Positions 9,100 through 17,305 of a stretch of DNA of 41,728 nucleotides are shown here, in pieces; within the stretch, counting starts at the first letter, position 1; every line of letters begins with the position of its first letter. The stretch is from assembly GCA_026419115.1 (NCBI GenBank), contig JAOAAA010000018.1, positions 1 through 41,728 on the forward strand, in the 5' to 3' direction. This DNA is from Gemmataceae bacterium (GTDB taxonomy: Bacteria; Planctomycetota; Planctomycetia; Gemmatales; Gemmataceae). A model generated the notes under the pieces. That model made no database searches and was not told the origin of the DNA. It saw only the letters and a program-made list of their open reading frames with translations. A program made the translations under genes and the position numbers.

Positions 9100-9115
9100 T
9101 GTTCCATGTGGAACA
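9100..9115. promoter_or_regulatory. parS-like palindrome between convergent genes
   Basis: TGTTCCATGTGGAACA has 7-base complementary arms and differs from the general ParB site TGTTTCACGTGAAACA at three positions. It sits just after the DUF1501 stop in a convergent gap. It could alternatively fold as a small hairpin (6-base stem, loop ATGT) and act in termination. Confidence 0.35.
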
Positions 9116-9150
9116 TCGGTAATTATCGCGTCTCACGATCTCGAATCATC

Positions 9151-9178
9151 GTTCGACGATCCACGCCCCTTTTATCTG
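9151..9178. repeat. Copy 1 of a dispersed intergenic repeat
   Basis: TTCGACGATCC, then CCCCTTTTA and TCTG, match the element at 15532-15560 apart from two substitutions and two single-base gaps. This copy lies between the convergent DUF1501 and gnd genes. On the minus strand it contains AAAAGGGG followed by GGATCGTCGAA. It may be a REP-like element; no transposase is near. Confidence 0.5.
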
Positions 9179-9183
9179 TGTCA

Positions 9184-10641
9184 CTAGACGTTATAAGAAG
9201 TGCTAGCAGTGTCTCCCCCGCGACCCGTCCAGTTGGTATGGAAGAATTGCCCTCGCGGGTGATCGATGCGTTCATAGGTGTGAGCGCCAAAATAATCTCG
9301 TTGGGCCTGTAGCAGGTTGGCAGGCAGGCGTTCACTTCGGTAGGAATCGTAGAAGGCCAAAGCTGTGGAGAACGCAGGCACGGGAATACCCGCTTTGACG
9401 GCAGCGGCCACGGTCTCACGCCAACCTTCTTGACAACGGTTCATCTCCTCCGTGAAGTAAGGATCGAGTAACAAATTACCTAACTGGGGATTGGCATCGA
9501 ATGCCTCTTTGATTTTGCCCAAGAAACGGCTGCGGATGATACATCCTCCCCGCCACATCAGGGCGATGCCCCCATAGTTCAAATTCCATTGATTTGCGGC
9601 CGCAGCTGCTTTCATGAGCATGTAACCCTGAGCATAGCTGACGATCTTCGAGGCATAAAGGGCATCGCGAATGGCATTGATAAAGGTTTTTTTCTCAACC
9701 CCCGAGATTTTCCCTGAGCTAGGCCCTTTGAGAATCTTCGAGGCTGCCACTCGTTCCTCTTTTAATGCGGAAACACAACGACTATAAACGGCCTCGGCAA
9801 TGAGTGTGATTGGCATGCCGAGTTCCATGGAATCGATCACCGTCCACTTGCCCGTTCCCTTCTGCCCTGCCGTATCTAAAATGAAGTCGATCAACGGCTT
9901 GCCATTTTCTTGATAGGCCAGAATATCCCGAGTGATTTCGATGAGATAGCTATCGAGAACCCCTTGGTTCCATTCTGCGAAAACCTCGTGCATCTCTTGG
10001 GCGCTCATCCCCAAACCAACACTCATCAGGTGATAGGCTTCACAAATCAACTGCATGTCGCCATATTCGATGCCATTATGAACCATTTTGACATAATGGC
10101 CTGCCCCCCCCTCACCGACCCAATCGCAACAGGGGACACCACCTTCCACCTTGGCACTGACGGCTTGGAAAATTTCTTTCACATAAGGCCAAGCAGCAGG
10201 AGAACCGCCGGGCATGATACTCGGACCATGACGGGCGCCTTCTTCTCCACCGGAAACACCCGTACCGATGAACAAAAAGCCTTTGGCTTCCAATTCCTTA
10301 TGCCGACGTGCCGAATCCTGATAAAGGGAATTCCCGCCATCGATGATAATGTCACCGGGTTCGAGATGAGGGATAATCTGGGCAATGAAATCATCCACGG
10401 CCTGACCCGCTTTAACCAGCATCATCACCCGACGAGGGCGTTTCAACTTCTGACACATCTCCGCGATGCTGTGAGCGCCGATCACCTGAGTTCCGCGAGC
10501 CTCTTTAGCCAAAAACTCATCGACCTTACTGACCGTGCGGTTATAGGCGACCACTTTATAACCGTGATCGTTCATATTGAGAATGAGGTTCTGACCCATC
10601 ACGGCCAAACCAATCAATGCAATATCGCCCTGCGGGTTCAT
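9184..10641 (-). CDS. gnd: 6-phosphogluconate dehydrogenase, decarboxylating
   Basis: Gnd converts 6-phosphogluconate to ribulose 5-phosphate with NADP reduction and CO2 release, in the oxidative pentose phosphate pathway. The 485 residues begin with the dinucleotide-binding motif GLAVMGQN and contain the substrate motifs IIDGGNSLYQDS and GTGVSGGEEGARHGPSIMPGG, then VGEGGAGHYVKMVHNGIEYGD and, in the helical C-terminal domain, DTAGQKGTGKW and LMWRGGCIIRS. Length is as expected for the long dimeric form. The ATG follows AAGGA by about ten bases. It stands alone between a convergent DUF1501 gene and a long upstream non-coding stretch. Its product, ribulose 5-phosphate, is the substrate of KdsD encoded nearby, though the genes are not in one operon. 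Confidence 0.97.
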   Translation of the reverse strand: MNPQGDIALIGLAVMGQNLILNMNDHGYKVVAYNRTVSKVDEFLAKEARGTQVIGAHSIAEMCQKLKRPRRVMMLVKAGQAVDDFIAQIIPHLEPGDIIIDGGNSLYQDSARRHKELEAKGFLFIGTGVSGGEEGARHGPSIMPGGSPAAWPYVKEIFQAVSAKVEGGVPCCDWVGEGGAGHYVKMVHNGIEYGDMQLICEAYHLMSVGLGMSAQEMHEVFAEWNQGVLDSYLIEITRDILAYQENGKPLIDFILDTAGQKGTGKWTVIDSMELGMPITLIAEAVYSRCVSALKEERVAASKILKGPSSGKISGVEKKTFINAIRDALYASKIVSYAQGYMLMKAAAAANQWNLNYGGIALMWRGGCIIRSRFLGKIKEAFDANPQLGNLLLDPYFTEEMNRCQEGWRETVAAAVKAGIPVPAFSTALAFYDSYRSERLPANLLQAQRDYFGAHTYERIDHPRGQFFHTNWTGRGGDTASTSYNV

Positions 10642-11070
10642 TGGTTATTCCATCCTTTTTCTGAAACGGGATTCTTCTTGAAATCGAACTATCTGAATTC
10701 AATACTTTCGTTCTACCAAGTGTACTCAAAGAATCGAGTCATTTTCGCTGGAAATGAACCCACTTCAGGGATCAGGTTGATTAACACTCCTCAACGATTG
10801 AAATGAACCCTCTTCAAAGAGCGATTTAGTGAACACAGTTCGACGAAATGCTTCAATCAGATCAAGAGATAATAAAAACGGGTTGTTCCCCTATCTCTCA
10901 TCATCAACGATTTGGCAGAGAATGTTTTTACGATGGGAAAAGTAAAGACATCATACGATGCAATTGACAGCAATCGTCCCACCTCTTGTTAGAGGATTCA
11001 GGAACCAGCGATAATTAGGGTTGGATTCGGAAAGAGATGGGAACGGAGCAAATCAAAAGAGGGGTAAAGA
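10642..11070. other. 429-base gap between gnd and the DUF1559 gene
   Basis: No convincing gene is visible. The part next to gnd should hold its promoter, but no clear box pair was found. It contains a degenerate direct repeat (GAAATGAACCC at 10751 and again at 10800, each followed by CTTCA and, about 20 bases on, AACAC). The part next to 11071 follows the DUF1559 stop and shows no clear terminator. Confidence 0.5.
10751..10836. repeat. Degenerate direct repeat upstream of gnd
   Basis: Two copies 49 bases apart start with GAAATGAACCC, continue with A or T and CTTCA, and end with AACAC. They could be tandem regulator-binding sites for gnd or a decayed duplication. Confidence 0.35.
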
Positions 11071-11988
<918 letters not shown>

Positions 11989-12060
11989 TTTCTCTCCTAA
12001 ACAATGAGTTCGATCATAGAGTTATACTCACTGATACCCGCACTGTTGTTAAGAGAAAGC

Positions 12061-12111
12061 AAAGATTATGTGAAGATTGCAAGAAGAAATGAGTACACTC
12101 TCATAATCTTT
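12061..12111. promoter_or_regulatory. Inverted repeat upstream of the DUF1559 gene
   Basis: AAAGATTATG (12061-12070) and CATAATCTTT (12102-12111) are perfectly complementary over 10 bases, 31 bases apart. The spacing of about four helical turns centre to centre suits two half-sites on one face of DNA, or a 5' leader stem in the DUF1559 transcript. Confidence 0.4.
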
Positions 12112-12226
12112 CAGCATTTGAGATGATCCTAACGAATGTAGCGATTGTACATCCTTCTTATGCGAGAGGTTTAGGATTGATTTGAGAATTTGTCGAGGGA
12201 GGTAATTGCTCAAACGAATCAAGCAT

Positions 12227-13888
12227 TCACTTGGATTTGGTGGTGAGTCGCAGATTGATTGAAAGGAGTTGGCCCGAAGGCTTAACCGAGACTTCGATTT
12301 GTTCGAGATCATCCAACCCCATCACCGTCGTTTGAATTTCCTTCAAAATATCGGCGGCTTTGCCTTTTTTATTTTCCTCGGCCAATAGCGAGAGAAAGGG
12401 GCCATTTTCTTTGAGATATTCCATCACTGCGGGGGCAGAGATACGAAGAATCAAAATTTCGTCTGAAGTGATCTTCTTAGGTTTAGCGAATTGGGTCAGA
12501 ACCACTGGGTGCGATCCCAGCAAAAAGTATTGATTTTTGGTCGTGAATGCGGGGCGAAGGCCACGGGGTCCCTCAGTGAAGGTCATGATCCGAAGAGTGG
12601 TTCCGTCTGCGAGTTTTTCTCGTTCCAGTTTGATTCCCTTTTGAGAGGCGCTGGCCAATCGGAAGGCAAACTCGGCTGCCTCTTCGAGCATTTTTTGGGC
12701 CTCTCGACCGATTTCCCCTTCATCCAGTCGAGTGGCATAAATCGCATAAGGAAGGCTTTGTTTTTCTTCAGGTTTTACGATCCATATTCCATGATCCGGC
12801 CCCGTTCCTTTGAGGAGGGGGGTCACATCTTCCGTACCGAGAAAGGGCATCAATTTCGAGATCATTTCTTCTTTGAGTTTCTGGGCATCTTTGTCATCGA
12901 AAAAGCTCTCAATCACTGCAAAAAGCTGTTGCGGAGGAACCCGCAACGCCATGGCAAACAGAGCATCCTTGGGGATCACACTCCAGAGTTCCGAAGGTTC
13001 CGAGATACCTCGAAGCAAGGCCAAAGTTTTTTCGGGCAGACGATTGAGGTCTGCTCGAACCTTGACCGATAGTTGGAACTGGGGCAGAAAATCCAACCCA
13101 AAACCCAAGGATTCGATCGCTTGCCAGTGGGCAATGAATTGTTTCAAAAAGACTTTTTCACTTCCCTTGGCCAATTTCAATTGTGTTTCAAAATCATCGT
13201 CAAAGGCACGGGGATTCAGCCAAAATCCGACCAAGGATTGACCGATTCCTAGCTTCTCGTATTCTTGGGCAATGCGATTGACTTTTTTGGGGTTCTCGAA
13301 ACGCGATAAGGCCTCTTCCACTAAGGGAAGTTTGGCAGAAAAGGCAAAAATGTTCTTGTGCAGAAAGTAATATTCGTTGGTGCCGTTGGTTAGTTCTCGT
13401 CGGAAAATCCCCTTTTCTTTGTGGACGTTGCGGAGTTCGTTCCCCTCTTTCTGCGCTTGGTTGATTTTGTCGATGAGTTGAGCGAGAAGTTTTTCATCGC
13501 GTGCATGGACCAGAACAATTCCATCCTCGTCCTCGGGTTTATTGGGAGGCCCTTGTTTGAAGGCAAGGACAACAGAATCCCCAATGAGGTCTTCTATCAA
13601 TTGTTTGGGTGTTATCCCAAGAGGTTTGAGAATATCGTCCTGAAGGGCTTGGATCATTTTGAGGTCATCGGGGTTAGCGATTTTTTTCAAAATGGTGTCA
13701 ATGCCCCCTGCCTTCGAGACATTCTCCCTAAGGTCTTGCAGGGTCACACAAAAGGTGACATCATCCGAAACCAAAGAAAGTAATTTGGTTGTTTGAGGAT
13801 TCGGAGAAAGAGGAGGTTCGGCCCCCTGAGCAGAAACAATGGCGAGGAGGGTGACACTAACCCCAAGAATAAAACGCTGCATAATCAT
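12227..13888 (-). CDS. Exported protein of unknown function (DUF3352-like), third gene of the sigma operon
   Basis: The protein has 553 residues if it starts at MIMQRFILG (13888), 7 bases after the anti-sigma stop; the frame extends further upstream but into that gene. A signal peptide is clear (FILGVSVTLLAIVSAQG, cleaved before AEPPL). The rest is a soluble protein with repeated patterns such as DVTFCVTLQDLRENV, FAMALRVPPQQLFAVIESFF and QYFLLGSHPVVLTQFAKP, which recall DUF3352-type proteins, but I do not recognise a catalytic motif. It follows the ECF sigma and anti-sigma genes and probably shares their transcript, so it may be the regulated envelope protein or part of the signal sensing. 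Confidence 0.7.
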   Translation of the reverse strand: MIMQRFILGVSVTLLAIVSAQGAEPPLSPNPQTTKLLSLVSDDVTFCVTLQDLRENVSKAGGIDTILKKIANPDDLKMIQALQDDILKPLGITPKQLIEDLIGDSVVLAFKQGPPNKPEDEDGIVLVHARDEKLLAQLIDKINQAQKEGNELRNVHKEKGIFRRELTNGTNEYYFLHKNIFAFSAKLPLVEEALSRFENPKKVNRIAQEYEKLGIGQSLVGFWLNPRAFDDDFETQLKLAKGSEKVFLKQFIAHWQAIESLGFGLDFLPQFQLSVKVRADLNRLPEKTLALLRGISEPSELWSVIPKDALFAMALRVPPQQLFAVIESFFDDKDAQKLKEEMISKLMPFLGTEDVTPLLKGTGPDHGIWIVKPEEKQSLPYAIYATRLDEGEIGREAQKMLEEAAEFAFRLASASQKGIKLEREKLADGTTLRIMTFTEGPRGLRPAFTTKNQYFLLGSHPVVLTQFAKPKKITSDEILILRISAPAVMEYLKENGPFLSLLAEENKKGKAADILKEIQTTVMGLDDLEQIEVSVKPSGQLLSINLRLTTKSK

Positions 13889-13895
13889 TTGGAAA

Positions 13896-14615
13896 TTATT
13901 TAGGGGGGGCACTCGGTCGGGGGTTGAAAAATTCCAAGGCACGTCGGGCCGTTCCTGTAAAAGGCTCGATCGCTCGATTCATACCGTTTTTGGCCTCAGC
14001 CAAGGTATCGGGATTGGCATCCTCTTCCCCTTCTTTTTTCGGGGTCATCGCAGCGAGCAGATCGGCTTGTCTTTGGGTGCGTTCCAATCGATTTTTCGCC
14101 ACATTCAGAAAAAGCCCCCGTGTTTCGCGAGCCTTCTCTCCTAGGGGTTTCGGCTGCGGGGTATTCGCTTCTTGGGGAAGAGAAAGTTTTGCCAATTGGG
14201 TTGGAGGAATCGGCGAACGTTTAACCTGCGTGGTCAGAACTAGATTAAAAGTAAACCAGCCCAGAAACAAGGATAGGGCCATTCCCACGGCAGCGAATGC
14301 CCCCCACGAGTATCGAGAGTAACGACGAGAAGAAGAACGTGTATTGACAAAACGGGGAGACTCTTGTTCCACCCGAGCGAGAACCTTGTTGGTGAAATCC
14401 GGACTAGGTCGAGGTGGCGGGAAATTCTGAAGCCCTGCTTGAAGAACTTTCGCGGTCCGTAATAGTGTGCGACATTGCTGACAAGTCAGGCGATGTTGCA
14501 GCAATTGTGGGGTATCCCAATTCGATTCCCCATCAAGAAACCTTTGGATCCGTCGAGCGTTTTCGGTACACTCGGGTGATAGGTTCGGTTCCGGTGAAGG
14601 GTTAAACTCATTCAT
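13896..14615 (-). CDS. Membrane anti-sigma factor with zinc-finger motif
   Basis: This protein should hold the neighbouring ECF sigma factor inactive at the inner membrane until a signal releases it. Of 239 residues, the N-terminal cytoplasmic part carries the zinc-binding anti-sigma motif H-x3-C-x2-C (HRLTCQQC, about residues 41-48). One membrane segment follows (SWGAFAAVGMALSLFLGWFT, about 104-124), then a periplasmic part with a proline-rich linker and a charged helical stretch (RLERTQRQADLLAAM). The ATG at 14615 is preferred; the frame reaches 14627 only with TTG. The gene begins 36 bases after the sigma gene stop and ends 7 bases before the exported-protein gene. Confidence 0.85.
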   Translation of the reverse strand: MNEFNPSPEPNLSPECTENARRIQRFLDGESNWDTPQLLQHRLTCQQCRTLLRTAKVLQAGLQNFPPPRPSPDFTNKVLARVEQESPRFVNTRSSSRRYSRYSWGAFAAVGMALSLFLGWFTFNLVLTTQVKRSPIPPTQLAKLSLPQEANTPQPKPLGEKARETRGLFLNVAKNRLERTQRQADLLAAMTPKKEGEEDANPDTLAEAKNGMNRAIEPFTGTARRALEFFNPRPSAPPK

Positions 14616-14651
14616 GGCGAGTATCAAACTTATCCCAGTGGGATGGTCTAT

Positions 14652-15224
14652 TTATTCGGTTTGGAGGGTATTCGATTCCGCAGATTCATCTTTCGGAACC
14701 ATCCCTCGATTTTGTAAATACGATAGTATCTCGGTTCGGGCACGATGAAGCCAAGTTTTGATCGTTCCGACTGGACGATCAAAAACCTCGGCAATTTCAT
14801 CGTAAGAACAGCCTTGTTCATGAAACATTGTAAAAACCCCCCGATAATCTGGGCGAAGCAGATCGAGGGCTTTCTGAATTTCATCGACCAATTCCCGTGA
14901 ATCATCCTCGATCAAACGGGCGGGCGTTTCGTGCAGGAAATCGACGGGTTCGGGTCGTTTCGGTCGGTTGGCTAACCAAGTTCGGCAGCGATTCACCGCA
15001 ATCCGTGAAATCCATGGGCGCAAGGGGCGGTTCGCGTCCCAACTTTTGAGACTGCGAAAGACCCTGACAAAGACCTCCTGAGAAATATCTTCGGCATCGT
15101 GCGGGCTACCCACATAACGCACACACAGGCCGTACACTTCCCTTTGGAAACGAGAAACTAGTTCTCGCATCGCAGAGGAGTCCCCTTGCAGAATCCTACG
15201 GACTAGAATGGCGTCCTCGGACAC
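14652..15224 (-). CDS. ECF-type RNA polymerase sigma factor (RpoE-like)
   Basis: Region 2 is visible in VRRILQGDSSAMRELVSRF and DAEDISQEVFVRVFRSLKSW, and region 4 in EVFDRPVGTIKTWLHRARTE. The factor would redirect RNA polymerase to a stress regulon. The frame extends to a TTG at 15269, but GTG at 15224 has a fine ribosome site (GAGGA, five bases upstream) and gives 190 residues beginning near SEDAILVRR, the normal N-terminus of this family. It is the first gene of an operon with the anti-sigma factor and an exported protein. ECF operons are usually autoregulated; no matching promoter could be confirmed by eye in the 443-base upstream gap. Confidence 0.92.
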   Translation of the reverse strand: MSEDAILVRRILQGDSSAMRELVSRFQREVYGLCVRYVGSPHDAEDISQEVFVRVFRSLKSWDANRPLRPWISRIAVNRCRTWLANRPKRPEPVDFLHETPARLIEDDSRELVDEIQKALDLLRPDYRGVFTMFHEQGCSYDEIAEVFDRPVGTIKTWLHRARTEILSYLQNRGMVPKDESAESNTLQTE

Positions 15225-15667
15225 GATTTCCTCATGAACAATCTGATATACCTGAACTCGATCAGTCAAGTTTCAGAAAGTGTTCTTCGTTTCTTCAGGA
15301 AGTTTATTTTTCCTAGTCGGGTTATTTTACATAAATCTTGAGGAGGTGCGAAGTCTGCAGAGGAATCGCTCAGACCGGCAAGATTCATTTGGTAGGCTGG
15401 CACAGCTTTAATTACTATGGCCATTTTTGAACGCAAACCTGAAACCGATAGGCCACTCTGATCAACCATAGGGTATGTGTCCAATCCAAAATTATCTTGC
15501 TGGTTTGGCTCACTTATGCTTCAGGAGAACCTTCGACGATCCCCGACCCCTTTTAATCTGAAATTTTATTCTCAGAAGTGTTGATACCCTGTCATGCTCT
15601 CGCTAGACTCTCCAGACTAGCCCTTGGGAAAACCGATCCACAAAAGGTCCACGAAATTGGATTGCGA
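15225..15667. other. 443-base divergent gap between the sigma gene and hpt
   Basis: Promoters for both flanking genes must lie here. A short minus-strand frame (15266-15484) touches the TTG alternative start of the sigma gene, but its product resembles nothing known and is not called. The second copy of the dispersed repeat lies at 15532-15560. No RNA gene was recognised. Confidence 0.5.
15532..15560. repeat. Copy 2 of a dispersed intergenic repeat
   Basis: TTCGACGATCC, then CCCCTTTTA and TCTG, match the copy at 9152-9178. The minus strand reads TTAAAAGGGG, then TCGGGGATCGTCGAA, a layout that recalls REP-like elements linked to IS200-type (REP-associated) transposases. Here it is about 108 bases before hpt. 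Confidence 0.5.
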
Positions 15668-16183
15668 ATGCGAGTCCTCATCTCAGAAGAACAAATTCGG
15701 CAACGAGTCGATCTCGTTGCGTCTGAAATTCGTCAGACTTATGGTCATGAACCGGTAACAATTATTGGTGTTTTGACAGGGTGTTTGGTTTTTCTGGCCG
15801 ACTTAATACGGAGGCTGGACCTACCCATCCGGATTATTCTGGTTCAGGCATCGAGTTACCGAGGGGCGACCACAACGGGAAGCCAACTGGCCGTTAACGA
15901 TGATGTGCTCGGGGACCTTAAAGGTCGTCACGTTTTGATTGTTGAGGATATTCTGGATACGGGAAAAACTTTAAGGCACATGGTCAATCTCATCCAAGCC
16001 CGAGAGGTTGCTAGTGTGAGGATCGCAGTGTTGATGCGAAAACTGGGAAGACAAATCATTGAGATTGAACCCGACTTTGTCTGTTTCCGTATCCCCGATG
16101 AATTTGTAGTCGGATATGGATTAGACTACAACGATGAATTTCGGAACCTTCCTTACATTGCTATCTACGAGGGCCAGAAGTGA
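15668..16183 (+). CDS. hpt: Hypoxanthine phosphoribosyltransferase
   Basis: Hpt salvages hypoxanthine (and usually guanine) by transferring phosphoribose from PRPP. The frame is open from 15578, but the start at ATG 15668 (MRVLISEEQIRQRV) gives 171 residues, the usual size and N-terminus. The PRPP-binding loop is clear (VLIVEDILDTGKTLRHM), along with GVLTGCLVFLADLIRRL and the C-terminal PDEFVVGYGLDYNDEFRNLPYI. The following glycosyltransferase gene overlaps its stop (GTGA), so the two are likely cotranslated although their functions are unrelated. Regulation is not apparent. Confidence 0.95.
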   Translation: MRVLISEEQIRQRVDLVASEIRQTYGHEPVTIIGVLTGCLVFLADLIRRLDLPIRIILVQASSYRGATTTGSQLAVNDDVLGDLKGRHVLIVEDILDTGKTLRHMVNLIQAREVASVRIAVLMRKLGRQIIEIEPDFVCFRIPDEFVVGYGLDYNDEFRNLPYIAIYEGQK

Positions 16184-17229
16184 GCATGGCTCCGATGTTT
16201 GTGACCCGTGATCTCACCTACACAGGGACGAATTTGGGGTTAAAATTTCTGCTTGAACAACTCCCCTATCCTGCTCATGTTGTTCCTCTTTCCGGCCCCG
16301 CTCTCGTTCCGATTTCAGGAGTCGAGATTCATCAACCGCATCATGAACGATGGAGTTGGTTCCGTGACCTTTGGCCCTTACGACAACAGCTGAAACATCA
16401 TTCGGGGCCGATCATCGTTTGGGGTCGGCAGGCCCTTTCGATTTTTGGCTGGATGATGAGATTCGGAATGGGGAATTCTCCCATCCTTACCTATTGGGAT
16501 GCCACCACGCTACCAACTTGGAAAGAGAAACTGTTGCTTAGGAATTGTACCCAGATTGTGACCCCTCATGAAGCAATGGTGGAACCGCTCCGAACCATTC
16601 GCTCCGTCGTTTTGGTCGATCCTCCCCCACCGGCTTTGGTTTCTCGTCCTCACTCTCAAACAGGTTCAGGCCTGAAATGCGTTTGGCTGGGAGAATTAGA
16701 TACACCTCGGATTACTCGTGAGGCAGTTTGGACCTTCGGGATCTATTCCTACACCAACCCCCATTCAACCCTCACCATCATTGGCGAAGGGAACAATCGG
16801 GAATCGAACCAGAAATTCGATGACGATATTCTAGGGGTTGAAAATCAGCAAGTTCGCTTTGAATCCTTGGATTATCTGAACGAGCATCCCCTTGTTGATT
16901 TTGATCTCATCCAAATCACACAAATCGAAGAAGACCCTATTTCCTTGATCCTGTTAGCGATGTCGCAGGGATTGGGGATATTGGCACCGAGAACCCCCGT
17001 CACAGAAAGGTTCATCCAGCACCGCAAGAACGGAATGCTCTACAGCCGAGGAGATATTCACGAGGCGGGGAGACTTTTATTAGAGTTAGATCAAAACAGA
17101 CCACTTTTGGAAAAAATTCGCTTTCAAGCTCAAGCCCAAGCCCAAGCGATCTTGAATCAGTATTCCGCAACTGGCCTTTCTCGTTGGCAGAAATTACTCG
17201 GCATTCATGAAAGCATGGCAACCGCTTGA
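16180..17229 (+). CDS. Glycosyltransferase, probably GT4-like
   Basis: The 349-residue protein has the C-terminal half of a GT-B retaining glycosyltransferase: LKCVWLGELDTPRITREAVW, LTIIGEGNNRES and the nucleotide-sugar-binding-like stretch PRTPVTERFIQHRKNGMLY, which matches the usual GT4 pattern with E in place. The N-terminal half is short and poorly conserved. Start is GTG 16180 overlapping the hpt stop (GTGA) or ATG 16186. No signal or membrane segment is seen, so it probably acts on the cytoplasmic face. The acceptor and sugar cannot be told. A QAQAQAQA stretch near the C-terminus reflects a short CAAGCC-type repeat. The gene is convergent with the large membrane-protein gene. Confidence 0.65.
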   Translation: MSMAPMFVTRDLTYTGTNLGLKFLLEQLPYPAHVVPLSGPALVPISGVEIHQPHHERWSWFRDLWPLRQQLKHHSGPIIVWGRQALSIFGWMMRFGMGNSPILTYWDATTLPTWKEKLLLRNCTQIVTPHEAMVEPLRTIRSVVLVDPPPPALVSRPHSQTGSGLKCVWLGELDTPRITREAVWTFGIYSYTNPHSTLTIIGEGNNRESNQKFDDDILGVENQQVRFESLDYLNEHPLVDFDLIQITQIEEDPISLILLAMSQGLGILAPRTPVTERFIQHRKNGMLYSRGDIHEAGRLLLELDQNRPLLEKIRFQAQAQAQAILNQYSATGLSRWQKLLGIHESMATA

Positions 17230-17305
17230 ATCGTTTGGTCATCGTTTTATAGAGATTGGTCATCCTGTTGCAGAGATTAGCGCAGGGATCATTCAAGAAG
17301 GATCA

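Noticed and set aside
9910-10806. A 298-codon open frame on the plus strand opposite gnd
   Set aside because: It lies almost wholly antisense to the well-conserved gnd gene, has no ribosome site and no recognisable motifs; it reflects codon bias of the opposite strand.
15389-15405. TGGCAC resembling a sigma-54 -24 box
   Set aside because: The matching GC of a -12 box is missing at the required spacing.
15266-15484. A 72-codon minus-strand frame just before the sigma gene
   Set aside because: No ribosome site or similarity; its stop overlaps only the unlikely TTG start of the sigma gene.
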